From contig JAROAZ010000002.1 of the NCBI GenBank assembly GCA_029432775.1, positions 241,048 to 305,047 of the forward strand: a stretch of DNA of 64,000 nt, given 5' to 3'. The notes under the pieces were generated by a model. The model was not told the DNA's origin. It made no database searches and saw only the letters and a program-made list of their open reading frames with translations. The DNA is from Pontiellaceae bacterium B12227. GTDB taxonomy: Bacteria; Verrucomicrobiota; Kiritimatiellia; Kiritimatiellales; Pontiellaceae. The translations under genes were made by a program, and so were the position numbers. Shown here piece by piece: positions 51,636-60,110 of the stretch; positions within the stretch are counted from its first letter, which is position 1, and every line of letters starts with the position of its first letter.

Positions 51636-52628
51636 TTAGTTGTCGAATGCTTCGTCGAACACGCGGTCGGATTTCGGGAAATCGACCTGTTTGGTGAAGG
51701 CACACGATTCGGTGGCGCCGTGCACCCGGTCCATCATGGCGTCTTCCCATTCCACGGAAAGCGGGCCCTCGTATCCCTGAGCATTCAGGGTACGGATGAT
51801 ATCTTCAAAGTTCACATCGCCGCGGCCCACGCTGCGGAAATCCCATCCGCGGCCCGGCGTGCCGAAGTTCAGGTGCGAAGAGAGAATGCCGCTTTCGCCG
51901 TCGAGCGTCACGGAGCAGTCTTTCATGTGCACGTGGTAGATGCGGTCCGGGAAGGCTTTCAGGAATTTCACCGGGTCAACGCCCTGCCATTCGAGGTGGG
52001 ACGGATCGAAGTTGAAGCCGAAGGCTTTGCGGTTGTTCACGGCTTTCAGCGCACGGCGGGCCGTAACGATGTCGAATGCGATTTCCGTCGGGTGCACTTC
52101 CAGTGCAAAGCGGACACCGACTTTATCGAACACGTCGAAAATCGGATTCCAGAGTTTGGCAAACTGCTTGAAGCCGTCCTCGATCATCTTTTCGGATGCC
52201 GGCGGGAAGGAATAGAGCATGTGCCAGATGGAGGAACCGGTGAAGCCGTTCACGACTTTAACGCCCATGTTGGCCGCTGCTTTTGCGGTGTTTTTCATGG
52301 TTTTGACGGCCCACTTGCGCTGCCCTTCGGCATCGCCCGCGAGTTCCGGTGGGGCAAACATGTCGGAACGGCCGTCGTTGTTCAGGTCGCAGACCAGCTG
52401 GCCGGCGAGATGCGCGCTGATGGCGTGGCATTCCAGCCCGTGGGAGGCGAGGAGATCGAGTTTGTCTTTACAGTATTTTTTAGAACGTGCGGCTTTATCG
52501 ACATCCATGTGGTCGCCCCAGCAGGCGAGTTCCAGGCCGTCGAAGCCCATTGATTTGGCCAGCGGGGCCAGTTCTGCGAGCGGCATATCCGCCCATTGTC
52601 CGGTGAAAAGTGTTACAGGTCTGCTCAT
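51636..52628 (-). CDS. Sugar phosphate isomerase/epimerase family protein (AP-endonuclease-like TIM barrel)
   Basis: 330 residues from ATG 52628, with AGGAG upstream. TIM-barrel features: [45 protein letters not shown], and HVHMKDC. Metal ligands Glu, Asp/His and Glu are evident. Relatives include xylose-isomerase-like epimerases and 3-keto-glucoside enzymes of the YcjR type. Its place between two Gfo/Idh/MocA genes suggests it acts on their keto products (inference). Confidence 0.9.
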   Translation of the reverse strand: MSRPVTLFTGQWADMPLAELAPLAKSMGFDGLELACWGDHMDVDKAARSKKYCKDKLDLLASHGLECHAISAHLAGQLVCDLNNDGRSDMFAPPELAGDAEGQRKWAVKTMKNTAKAAANMGVKVVNGFTGSSIWHMLYSFPPASEKMIEDGFKQFAKLWNPIFDVFDKVGVRFALEVHPTEIAFDIVTARRALKAVNNRKAFGFNFDPSHLEWQGVDPVKFLKAFPDRIYHVHMKDCSVTLDGESGILSSHLNFGTPGRGWDFRSVGRGDVNFEDIIRTLNAQGYEGPLSVEWEDAMMDRVHGATESCAFTKQVDFPKSDRVFDEAFDN

Positions 52629-52660
52629 GGTATTGCTCCTTTCAGTCGTGATGAGTGAGC

Positions 52661-52702
52661 CGTGAGGCGTGACTTCAGGTGATTGGAAAATCACGCCTCA
52701 CG
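52661..52702. repeat. Intergenic hairpin CGTGAGGCGTGA / TCACGCCTCACG
   Basis: A perfect 12-bp inverted repeat with an 18-nt loop. It lies between the downstream isomerase and the upstream Gfo/Idh/MocA stop. It could slow transcription, but the architecture matches the other spacer hairpins better. Confidence 0.8.
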
Positions 52703-52718
52703 TTTCAATCGTCACTTT

Positions 52719-53879
52719 TTATAGTTTCGTCCACGCGGCGTTGTTTTTGGAACTTTCCACAACGGCCTGGATGAATTTCATTCCGATTACGCCTTCTTTC
52801 ACGCCCGGGAAATCTTTCTCGAGGTCGGTCGGCTTTTTCTTGGCGGCTTTGGCGCGGATGGTATCCGCGAAGTTGCAGTAGTTATTTGCAAATGCTTCGA
52901 GGAAGGCTTCCGGATGGCCGAACGGCAGGCGGGTGGCGCGGCCGGCGGCTTCGGATTTTTCGCCAATGTAGTCGTTGCCGCGTTTCCAAACCTGCTGAGG
53001 TGCATTCAGCTTGTCTACGTAGAGATAGTTCGGATGCTCCTGATGCCATTCCAGCGAACCGTCTTCGCCGTGAATCCAGATGGCGAGGTTGTTTTCCTGG
53101 CCGATGGACACCTGGCTGGCGTGCAGCAGGCCTTTGGCGCCTTTGCTCAGGCGCAGCAGGCAGCTGCCATCGTCGTCCAGGCGGCGCCCTTTGACGAAGG
53201 TGGTCAGATCGGCCGCAATTTCGCGGATGGTCAGGCCGGTAATGTATTCCGCCAGGTTGGCGGCGTGCGTGCCGATGTCGCCCATGCAACCGGCAATACC
53301 CGATTTTTTCGGATCCGTGCGCCATGCGGCCTGCTGGGAACCTTCTTTTTCGGTGGCGCGGGCCAGCCAGCCCTGCGGATACTGAACGATCACTTTGCGG
53401 ATCTTGCCGATGTCGCCCTGTTTCACCATATCTTTGGCCAGTTTAACCATGGGATAGGCGGTGTAGTTGTGCATCAGACCGAAAACCTTTTTGGATTTCT
53501 GAACAATCACCTTCAGCTCTTCGGCCTGTTCAACGGTCAGCGTCATCGGCTTTTCGCACATGACGTTAAAGCCGGCTTCCAGGAAGGCTTTGGCAATCGG
53601 GAAGTGGGTGTGGTTCGGGGTGCAGACGGAAACGAAGTCGATGCGTTCGTCTACTGGCAGGGCCAGCTCGCCGTCGATCATCGCCTGTACGTCGTCATAG
53701 ACGCGCTTTTTATCAATCGCGAGTTCTTTGCCCATCTGTTTTGATTTTTTCGGATCGGCATCAAACGCGCCGGCAATGAGGTCAATCTGGCCGTCCATGC
53801 GGGATGCTTTGCGGTGTACGTCGCCGATAAAGGCGCCCGGGCCTCCGCCGACCATTCCCATTCTCAGTTTTCTATCCAT
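52719..53879 (-). CDS. Gfo/Idh/MocA family oxidoreductase
   Basis: 386 residues, no signal peptide, so cytosolic unlike the neighbouring copy. Rossmann start MGMVGGGPGAFIGDVHRKAS; catalytic motif CEKPMTLTVEQAEEL; and GDIGTHAANLAEYITGL in the C-terminal domain. AAGGAG precedes the ATG. It may carry out the second redox step of the sugar pathway encoded here, after uptake by the adjacent MFS transporter. The exact sugar is unknown. Confidence 0.93.
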   Translation of the reverse strand: MDRKLRMGMVGGGPGAFIGDVHRKASRMDGQIDLIAGAFDADPKKSKQMGKELAIDKKRVYDDVQAMIDGELALPVDERIDFVSVCTPNHTHFPIAKAFLEAGFNVMCEKPMTLTVEQAEELKVIVQKSKKVFGLMHNYTAYPMVKLAKDMVKQGDIGKIRKVIVQYPQGWLARATEKEGSQQAAWRTDPKKSGIAGCMGDIGTHAANLAEYITGLTIREIAADLTTFVKGRRLDDDGSCLLRLSKGAKGLLHASQVSIGQENNLAIWIHGEDGSLEWHQEHPNYLYVDKLNAPQQVWKRGNDYIGEKSEAAGRATRLPFGHPEAFLEAFANNYCNFADTIRAKAAKKKPTDLEKDFPGVKEGVIGMKFIQAVVESSKNNAAWTKL

Positions 53880-53897
53880 TTGTTAACTCCTTATCTT

Positions 53898-53985
53898 AAA
53901 ATCTGGATTGTTGGATGAATGGATTGCTGGAGGGAGAAAGGTTTTCATCAATCCACATTTCCAGAAATCCATTATTCCATTTCTC
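53898..53985. repeat. Intergenic imperfect hairpin
   Basis: The left part GGATGAATGGATTGCTGGAG and the right part, read on the other strand as GGAATAATGGATTTCTGGAA, agree at about 15 of 20 positions. It fills the gap between the MFS and oxidoreductase genes. Confidence 0.55.
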
Positions 53986-55254
53986 TTAATCCTCTTCCGA
54001 AACGTGAACGGCTTTATAGCCACCCTTCATCTGGAAGCCGATATGCAGTGCCGTGAAGACCACAATCAGGATGATCGCGAGGTAGGACACCATTTTCAGG
54101 GCCGCACCGGCGCCGGCGGTATCGAGCTGTCCGCCCATAATCGGCAGAACGAAGGCGATCGAAGCCATACCGGCTCCGCCCATCAGGTTCATAGCCAGTG
54201 CGCCGCCTTTCGGGAAGCGTTCGGCCACAATGCCGAGCATGGTCGGCCAGAAGAAGCTTTTGCCGATGCCGAAGATGGTGGCGGCCGTGAAGGCCACGGC
54301 TGCCGAAGCGCCGGTTTTCAGTGCGCCGAGCCAGAAGAGGCCGATGAAGGTCAGCACGGAGCAGGCAATCAGCACGAGCAGCGGCGAGAATTTGTGTACC
54401 AGACCGCCACCGAAGAAGCGGATCACAAATACGAGGCCGGCCGTGTAGCAGAGGAAGATGATGCCTTCCATACCGGTCAGTTCTTTCATGAGGGCCGGGA
54501 ACCACTGGTCCGGTCCAAGCTCAACCGCGGCCGTCAGCCACATGAGCAGGAAGAGCAGAATGAAGAGCGGTTTGAAGGTGCCTTTGACCATGTCGGCCGT
54601 GGAAACCTTGGCGGCAACGCGTTCGGTCTGCGGATATTTGCGCATCAGGCACATCACGAGATAAATCACGGTCGGAACGGCAATCATGCCCATTTTAACC
54701 TGCCAGCTTGCGCCTCCCTGGGTCAGCGCGAGGGCGAGCAGCCCGCCGATAATCATTCCGCCCGGCCACCAGGCGTGCAGCACGTTGAGCATCTGCCCTT
54801 TTTTGTCCGGATAAATGGTTGCAGCCAGAGGATTGATCACGCCTTCCACAATTCCCTGGGCAATACCCATAATAAGGAAGCCGATAAACAACATGGTGGT
54901 TCCGGGGGTTGCAAAGATGCCCGAAACAATTTCGCCATCCGCCAATTCCGGCATTGGAGCGGCGAGAATGCAGCCAAGTCCCACTAAAAAGAAGACGGCT
55001 GAGAGGACATGCATCGTTTTCATTCCGAGCGCATCGACGGCAAAGCCGCAGACAAAAATTGAGAAGGTAAACCCGAGAAATGCGGGCGACCACATTTTGC
55101 CCATTAGTTCTGCATTCAGATGGAAATCAGTACTTAAGGCCGCTGAAATGTCTCCCCGGATCGCAAAGATCATCGAGGTGGTCAGCAATGAAATGCAGCT
55201 GGCTACAAAAAGCCACATACGGTGGGCGTGTACATTATTATTATCGTCGGACAT
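53986..55254 (-). CDS. MFS transporter, sugar-type
   Basis: 422 residues from ATG 55254; AGGAGG gives good spacing to this ATG and overlaps the ATG two codons earlier. About 12 helices, e.g. LFVASCISLLTTSMIFAIRG and FLGFTFSIFVCGFAVDALG. It resembles the Acs-type/ fucose-permease-like sugar porters found beside Gfo/Idh/MocA genes. It probably brings a sugar or its keto derivative into the cell. It is first in the minus-strand cluster and divergent from the PAS-AraC regulator. Confidence 0.9.
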   Translation of the reverse strand: MSDDNNNVHAHRMWLFVASCISLLTTSMIFAIRGDISAALSTDFHLNAELMGKMWSPAFLGFTFSIFVCGFAVDALGMKTMHVLSAVFFLVGLGCILAAPMPELADGEIVSGIFATPGTTMLFIGFLIMGIAQGIVEGVINPLAATIYPDKKGQMLNVLHAWWPGGMIIGGLLALALTQGGASWQVKMGMIAVPTVIYLVMCLMRKYPQTERVAAKVSTADMVKGTFKPLFILLFLLMWLTAAVELGPDQWFPALMKELTGMEGIIFLCYTAGLVFVIRFFGGGLVHKFSPLLVLIACSVLTFIGLFWLGALKTGASAAVAFTAATIFGIGKSFFWPTMLGIVAERFPKGGALAMNLMGGAGMASIAFVLPIMGGQLDTAGAGAALKMVSYLAIILIVVFTALHIGFQMKGGYKAVHVSEED

Positions 55255-55454
55255 GTTCATCCTCCTGGTTTGTTGGTTCTCTCCCTGTGGAATTTGGATG
55301 ATTGGACCCATGCCCCTTCACCCCGTTGCCGGAGCCGTACATCATCCATCCACACCACTCAAGTGTCCTACACGTTATAGGAATTGATAAAGAGAGGTCT
55401 TGTAAATGCTGGGCTCGGAATTGTATATTTTCGGCACTTAAAAAAGGTGTGGAA

Positions 55455-56198
55455 ATGGATACAAAACAGTTTAAGTCGGAGTTTCTTGCTCAGCTGCACA
55501 GTCCGCAACAGATGCAGCTGCTGTTTAATCATCTGCCGGATGTTTATTTTTTTGCGAAAGACCGGCAGGGGCGCTTTGTGATGGGGAACGATCATTTTGT
55601 CCGTCAGTGCGGTGTGAAATGCGAAGCCGACATTATCGGTAAAACCGATTTCGAATATTTTCCGCTGGGCCGGGTGGAAAGCTATGTTTCCGACGACAAT
55701 TATGTGATGGAGACCGGCAAGAGCATCATCGACCGCGTGGAACTGGCGCCCGATCCCGCCAACTCGATCAACTGGTTCATCACCTGCAAAGTTCCGCTGT
55801 ATTCGAGCGATGGAGAGATTATCGGCCTGGCCGGCACGGCTCGCGACATCACCCGGGCCGGGCTCGCGCTGCGTCCATATACAGAAATGCAGGCCGTGCT
55901 GGAACATGTGCGCGACAATTATATGCATTCGATCGAGATCAAGAAGCTTGCCGGTTTGGTTCATCTCTCCGTCAGTCAGTTCGAGCGCCGGTTCCGTAAG
56001 GTTTTCCAGATTTCGCCGCTCAAGCACATCATGAACGTGAGAATCCGCGCCGCCAGCCTGCGGCTCACCACGACCAACGACACGATTGCCGCCATTGCTC
56101 TCGATTGCGGGTTCTACGACCATTCGCATTTCACACGCAATTTCCGCAAAATCATGGGCTCATCGCCGAAAGATTACCGGAAGCAGTATATGGCGTAG
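55455..56198 (+). CDS. PAS-AraC hybrid transcriptional regulator
   Basis: 247 residues from ATG 55455, with AAAAAGGTG upstream. N-terminal PAS domain (FNHLPDVYFFAKDRQGRFVM; about 20-140, ending in GTARDI, a PAC-like end) and a C-terminal AraC domain (IEIKKLAGLVHLSVSQFERRF; AAIALDCGFYDHSHFTRNF). It lies head to head with the sugar cluster, 200 bp from the MFS start, so it is the probable regulator. PAS plus AraC is also how the xylose module is arranged, there as two proteins. Confidence 0.9.
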   Translation: MDTKQFKSEFLAQLHSPQQMQLLFNHLPDVYFFAKDRQGRFVMGNDHFVRQCGVKCEADIIGKTDFEYFPLGRVESYVSDDNYVMETGKSIIDRVELAPDPANSINWFITCKVPLYSSDGEIIGLAGTARDITRAGLALRPYTEMQAVLEHVRDNYMHSIEIKKLAGLVHLSVSQFERRFRKVFQISPLKHIMNVRIRAASLRLTTTNDTIAAIALDCGFYDHSHFTRNFRKIMGSSPKDYRKQYMA

Positions 56199-56209
56199 GC
56201 AAGAGTAGC

Positions 56210-56275
56210 TTCCGGTCAAAAGTCGGAAAGTCGAAGGTCCAAGGTCGGGCAGAACGGACTTTCAGATCCTGGACT
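56210..56275. repeat. Intergenic echo repeat (AAGTC/GACTT, GTCC/GGAC)
   Basis: Short words AAGTC, GGTC and GTCC recur and are answered by GGACTT, GATCC and GGACTT, giving an imperfect hairpin between convergent genes. No clear T-run on either side. Confidence 0.5.
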
Positions 56276-56985
56276 TACAATCCCAGAAACTGGATGGCCA
56301 TGCCGGACGCGCAGACCGCAGCGCCGGCGAGTGCGTGGCTGAACCGTTCAACGGCCCCGATTTGAACGAATTTAAAGCCCCAGGCCGAGACCAGGACCAC
56401 GCCCATCATGGTTCCAATGGTTGCAATTGCAAAAATTCCGGCCACCAGCAGCATTCCGCCCACACTGTGTTCTGCGGCTGGATACATGATCAGCGGAATC
56501 AGCGGTTCGCACGGGCCGAAGACAAAAATCGTAAAGAGTACCCAGGGCGTGACGCTTCGCTTTTTCATTTCATGCGGATGAGCATGGTTTGTATTATGGG
56601 TATGTTTATGGGTGTGCACCACATCGTTTTCGTGCACATGGGCATGAGAATGGGGTTTGTTTTTAATGGCGCGGTGAATGCCCCAGATACAATAGGTGAA
56701 GCCGAAGACGATCAGCAGCTGGGCAGCCAGATTCCCCCGCCAGGCTTCGAATGCTTCGATTTTGTTCACGGCAACGCCCAGTGCAGCCCCGATCAGGCCA
56801 AGGGCAATGGAACCCATCACATGGCCGATCCCGCAAAGAAAGGTGATCCACATGGTTTTGGCCATGGACCACTTGCGGGCTTTGCTCATGACGATAAAGG
56901 GGAGGTAGTGGTCGGGGCCCATGAGAGTGTGGCCAACCCCGATCAGGGCGGCTGTTCCGGCTAAAATGGGTATGGCATCGCTCAT
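56275..56985 (-). CDS. NicO/UreH-like metal permease with His-rich loop
   Basis: 236 residues from ATG 56985. About six helices. The first carries GVGHTLMGPDHYLPF (His-x4-Asp-His), typical of NicO/UreH-type nickel-cobalt permeases, and a second motif is FVFGPCEPLIPLI. A cytosolic or periplasmic loop is exceptionally His-rich (HSHAHVHEND, then HTHKHTHNTNHAHPH). It probably moves a transition metal. Near the CDF gene it suggests a small metal-homeostasis locus. Nickel versus other metals cannot be decided. Confidence 0.78.
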   Translation of the reverse strand: MSDAIPILAGTAALIGVGHTLMGPDHYLPFIVMSKARKWSMAKTMWITFLCGIGHVMGSIALGLIGAALGVAVNKIEAFEAWRGNLAAQLLIVFGFTYCIWGIHRAIKNKPHSHAHVHENDVVHTHKHTHNTNHAHPHEMKKRSVTPWVLFTIFVFGPCEPLIPLIMYPAAEHSVGGMLLVAGIFAIATIGTMMGVVLVSAWGFKFVQIGAVERFSHALAGAAVCASGMAIQFLGL

Positions 56986-57072
56986 ATAAGGCCGTACTTT
57001 GATTGTCTGATAAACGAAAGTCCAACGCATAATTCACTTTGCGCCATGCGCGAATAAACTTAAGTTTGCGGC

Positions 57073-57813
57073 ATGTCAGATGCATTTTCAGGACGAGTCG
57101 GTTTGATTACGGACATTCATTACGATGGATGTGCGGTGGCTTTGAACCGTCTTTATGAAAAAGTTTCTGCTTTGAACAGTGGCGGTGTTGAGACGCTGGT
57201 GGTGATGGGCGATCTGGTGAACGGCAACAATGCAAACCATGCAAAGCGCATGCTCCGGGAAGTCTCTGCACTGTGTGACACGTTCCGGGGCGATGTGCAT
57301 TTTATGCCCGGTAACCACGATCTGGATTTCCTTTCCAAGACCGAGTTTTACAATGTTCTGGGTCGGGGCGGCGATAAGCCCCGCTTCCATTTCGAGGCCG
57401 GCGGATATAAATTTATCTGTCTGGACGCCAACTTTTCGCCGGATGGAACCGCGTATGATACGGGGAACTTTAAATGGCAGGAAGCCACTGTGCCGGACGA
57501 AGAGCTGGATTGGTTACGAGGCCAACTGGCCGCTTCGCTGCTGCCGGTCATCCTGCTCAGCCATCAGCGGATCGATAAAGAAACCAAATTTGCCGTCCGC
57601 AACTATGATCAGGTGCGAAAGATGATTTCGCTGGCCGATAAGGTGAAAGCCGTCTTCCAGGGGCATAATCACCAGGACGATCTGCTGCAGATCGACGGAA
57701 CCTCCTACTATACCTTGAGTGCACACGTGGACGATGTCGGCCCCGCGGTGCTGGAACTGAACCTCCGCGGTGTGCGCCTTATCCGCGATTTCCAGGCATT
57801 GGAAGTCAAATAA
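57073..57813 (+). CDS. Metallophosphoesterase
   Basis: 246 residues. The calcineurin-like metal motifs are in order: GLITDIHYDG (DxH), VMGDLVNGNN (GDxx), MPGNHDLDF (GNHD), LLSHQRID, and GHNHQDDL. It hydrolyses a phosphate mono- or diester; the substrate is unknown. It is 3 bp from the CDF gene, so they are co-transcribed. A one-mismatch palindrome (57790) lies at the 3' end. Confidence 0.93.
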   Translation: MSDAFSGRVGLITDIHYDGCAVALNRLYEKVSALNSGGVETLVVMGDLVNGNNANHAKRMLREVSALCDTFRGDVHFMPGNHDLDFLSKTEFYNVLGRGGDKPRFHFEAGGYKFICLDANFSPDGTAYDTGNFKWQEATVPDEELDWLRGQLAASLLPVILLSHQRIDKETKFAVRNYDQVRKMISLADKVKAVFQGHNHQDDLLQIDGTSYYTLSAHVDDVGPAVLELNLRGVRLIRDFQALEVK

Positions 57814-57816
57814 ACC

Positions 57817-58716
57817 ATGACCCGGTGCGCCTTACACGATCACGATTTCCTCCACGCCCATGAGCAGGGCGAACGCCGTGTGCTGATGGTGCTCGGGTTG
57901 ACCATTGTCACGATGGTCGTCGAAATTGTCGCCGGTTTCATCTTCCACTCCATGGCACTCACGGCCGACGGCTGGCATATGGGCACCCATGCTGCCGCGT
58001 TCGGCATCACCATTTTTGCCTATCGCTATGCGCGGAAAAATGCCCGCAACCCGCGCTTCAGTTTCGGTACCGGCAAGGTCAGCGTACTCGGTGGGTTTGC
58101 CAGTGCGGTTGCGCTGGGCGTGGTGGCTGTTCTGATGGCCATCGAATCGATCCATCGCATTCTTTCACCGCAGGAAATCCGCTTCAATGAAGCCATTGTG
58201 GTGGCCGTCATCGGGCTTATTGTTAATCTCATTTCTGCTCTATTACTGAAAGGCGAGCATCACCATCACGGGCATGATCACGACCATGCTCATCACGAAG
58301 ACCACAACCTGAAAGCGGCCTATTTCCACGTGCTGGCCGATGCCATTACCTCTATTGCCGCCATCGTTGCGCTTCTGTTCGGTAGGATGTTCGGCTGGGC
58401 CGTACTGGATCCGGTCATGGGTATCGTCGGTTCGCTGGTCATCACCAAATGGGCGATCGGGCTCATGAAAGAAACCAGCGGAATCCTACTCGATGGCAGC
58501 GTTGACCCCGCATTCAGCACCCAAATCCGCGAGGCTGTTGAAGCCGAGGCCGACCTCGCCGTCACCGATCTCCACGTCTGGGCCGTTGCGCCCGGCCACC
58601 ATGCCGTCATCCTTTCCGTCGAAAGTTCCAATGGTTGGAAACCGGAAGCTGTAAAAGCTCTGTTGGGAGAGATTGGTCATCTCGTACACGTCAATGTTGA
58701 GGTGCATCAGCGATGA
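57817..58716 (+). CDS. CDF family cation efflux transporter (DmeF-like)
   Basis: 299 residues with six helices. Metal-site residues appear in TADGWHMGTHA (helix 2) and HVLADAITS (helix 5). Between helices 4 and 5 is a His-rich loop (HHHHGHDHDHAHHEDH). The C-terminal cytosolic domain is present. DmeF-type members export Co, Ni or Zn. A perfect palindrome (58626) codes SSNGWKP. It overlaps the next gene by 4 bp. Confidence 0.93.
   Translation: MTRCALHDHDFLHAHEQGERRVLMVLGLTIVTMVVEIVAGFIFHSMALTADGWHMGTHAAAFGITIFAYRYARKNARNPRFSFGTGKVSVLGGFASAVALGVVAVLMAIESIHRILSPQEIRFNEAIVVAVIGLIVNLISALLLKGEHHHHGHDHDHAHHEDHNLKAAYFHVLADAITSIAAIVALLFGRMFGWAVLDPVMGIVGSLVITKWAIGLMKETSGILLDGSVDPAFSTQIREAVEAEADLAVTDLHVWAVAPGHHAVILSVESSNGWKPEAVKALLGEIGHLVHVNVEVHQR
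58626..58640. repeat. Iterated palindrome TTCCAATGGTTGGAA (in CDF gene)
   Basis: Perfect match; read as SSNGWK. Confidence 0.85.
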
Positions 58717-59375
58717 GGCACTTTTTCAGATCCGTCCTTGCCATCCTCTCGCTCACCGTTTTGACGTTTGTGGGCGGAACCGTTTTCTACGGAGCCAAAA
58801 CCGTGCAGGACCTGCTCGCCGGAAACGAGGAGCTCAAACAGGCCATCACCCAGCTCACGCACGAGGATCAGATCGGCTTTGCCAAAGTGGTCAAACAGGA
58901 AACGCGCGACGGCCGGCTCTACACCACCATCAAATTTGTTGAAACCGCGCGCGACGACATGCTTAACCGCGTGCTCGAAAAAGAATATGAAATCGAAGGC
59001 GATGTGGTGCACTTCGATGCCCTCATCGTCACCTTTTCCGACCAGGCCGTCATGGATGGAAAATCCCGCTCGATCTATCTCTGGCGCCGGGTTTACGGCG
59101 AAACGATGAGCCCGTCCGAAGGGTTCGATATTGCCACGCCCGGCACCCATCCCGAGCGCTATGCCGATGTGCTGCGCAATCTGAAGCAATCCGAACAGGA
59201 CCTCTTCTGGGAATCCATCTGGGATCTGGCCAATAATCCCGACGCCCTGCGCGACTACGGCGTAAAGGCCATCTACGGCAACGCCGTCTACAAACGCCTC
59301 CGCCCCGGTCTGATTTATGTCTTCAAAATCGGCGCCAACGGCCAGGTCTACCCCGAAACCGTGCTGGATATGTGA
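58713..59375 (+). CDS. Membrane-anchored hypothetical protein
   Basis: 220 residues with one N-terminal helix (VLAILSLTVLTFVGGTVFYG). The rest is soluble and probably periplasmic. The 4-bp overlap (ATGA) with the CDF gene indicates a shared operon. No domain is recognised; the pattern TRDGRLYTTIKFVETARDDM suggests a beta-rich fold. Confidence 0.75.
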   Translation: MRHFFRSVLAILSLTVLTFVGGTVFYGAKTVQDLLAGNEELKQAITQLTHEDQIGFAKVVKQETRDGRLYTTIKFVETARDDMLNRVLEKEYEIEGDVVHFDALIVTFSDQAVMDGKSRSIYLWRRVYGETMSPSEGFDIATPGTHPERYADVLRNLKQSEQDLFWESIWDLANNPDALRDYGVKAIYGNAVYKRLRPGLIYVFKIGANGQVYPETVLDM

Positions 59376-59382
59376 GAAACTG

Positions 59383-60024
59383 ATGAGTAAGGCGGGATAC
59401 GTGATTATAAGCGTCATGCTGCTGATGGCGGGCTCTATTCAAGGTGCCGAACAAAAGTATGTTGCGCTGACATTTGATGACGGCCCGAACTCTCCCTATA
59501 CCGAGCGGATTCTTCAGACCCTTGAGGAAAAAAATGTGTGCGCAACATTCTTTCTGATTGGTCGGCAGGTTGAGAAGTTTCCAACCATTGGAATGCAGAT
59601 TCAGGAATCCGGCCACGAGATTGGCGGTCATTCCTATGACTGGGACGCGCTGGCGTTCAAGCGTTGGAAAACGGTCGAGGAGAAGTTTGATAAAATGGAT
59701 GCGGCTTTTTCTAGTGTCGGGATCACCAACGTGGTGTTGTTCCGTCCGCCGAACGGGATGCTGTCTCCTGGTCAGAAAAAGAAGATTGAGGCACGGGGCC
59801 TGACTGTTGTGTTTGGCGATATCGTTCCCGGCGATTGGAAGAGTGTATCGGCTAAAACCATTCGAGATCGCGTTCTGAAAAGGGTTCGCCCTGGATCGAT
59901 CATTGTCCTGCACGACGGCGGGGGAGACCGAAATGCAACCATCGCCGCAGTTCCGCTGATTATCGATGGCCTGAAAGCACGCGGTTATGTACTGGTAACG
60001 GTGAGTGAGTTACTGGGGTTGTGA
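59383..60024 (+). CDS. Polysaccharide deacetylase family protein (NodB-like)
   Basis: 213 residues from ATG 59383, 7 bp after the previous stop. It has a signal peptide (IISVMLLMAGSIQGA). NodB motifs: LTFDDGPN (MT1), FRPPNG (MT3), DIVPGDW (MT4) and IIVLHDG (MT5). MT2 reads GGHSYDWDAL where HxxxH is expected, so the second metal-binding His is Trp. The enzyme may use a different ligand, or have reduced activity on N-acetylated glycans. A perfect palindrome (59579) codes FPTIGMQ. Confidence 0.9.
   Translation: MSKAGYVIISVMLLMAGSIQGAEQKYVALTFDDGPNSPYTERILQTLEEKNVCATFFLIGRQVEKFPTIGMQIQESGHEIGGHSYDWDALAFKRWKTVEEKFDKMDAAFSSVGITNVVLFRPPNGMLSPGQKKKIEARGLTVVFGDIVPGDWKSVSAKTIRDRVLKRVRPGSIIVLHDGGGDRNATIAAVPLIIDGLKARGYVLVTVSELLGL
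59579..59593. repeat. Iterated palindrome TTCCAACCATTGGAA (in deacetylase gene)
   Basis: Perfect match; read as FPTIGM. Confidence 0.85.
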
Positions 60025-60031
60025 ATTTGAA

Positions 60032-60100
60032 TACCAAGGCACAAAGAGTACGAAGGTTTCCTTCTATATATGCTTAGTGTTCTTCGTGCCTTAGTGTTTA
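60032..60100. repeat. Intergenic hairpin of the AAGGCAC...GTGCCTT type
   Basis: AAGGCACAAAGAGTACGAAG and, on the other strand, AAGGCACGAAGAACACTAAG are about 80% alike, giving an imperfect hairpin before the RluA-type gene. Confidence 0.6.
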
Positions 60101-60110
60101 ATTCCCCTTT

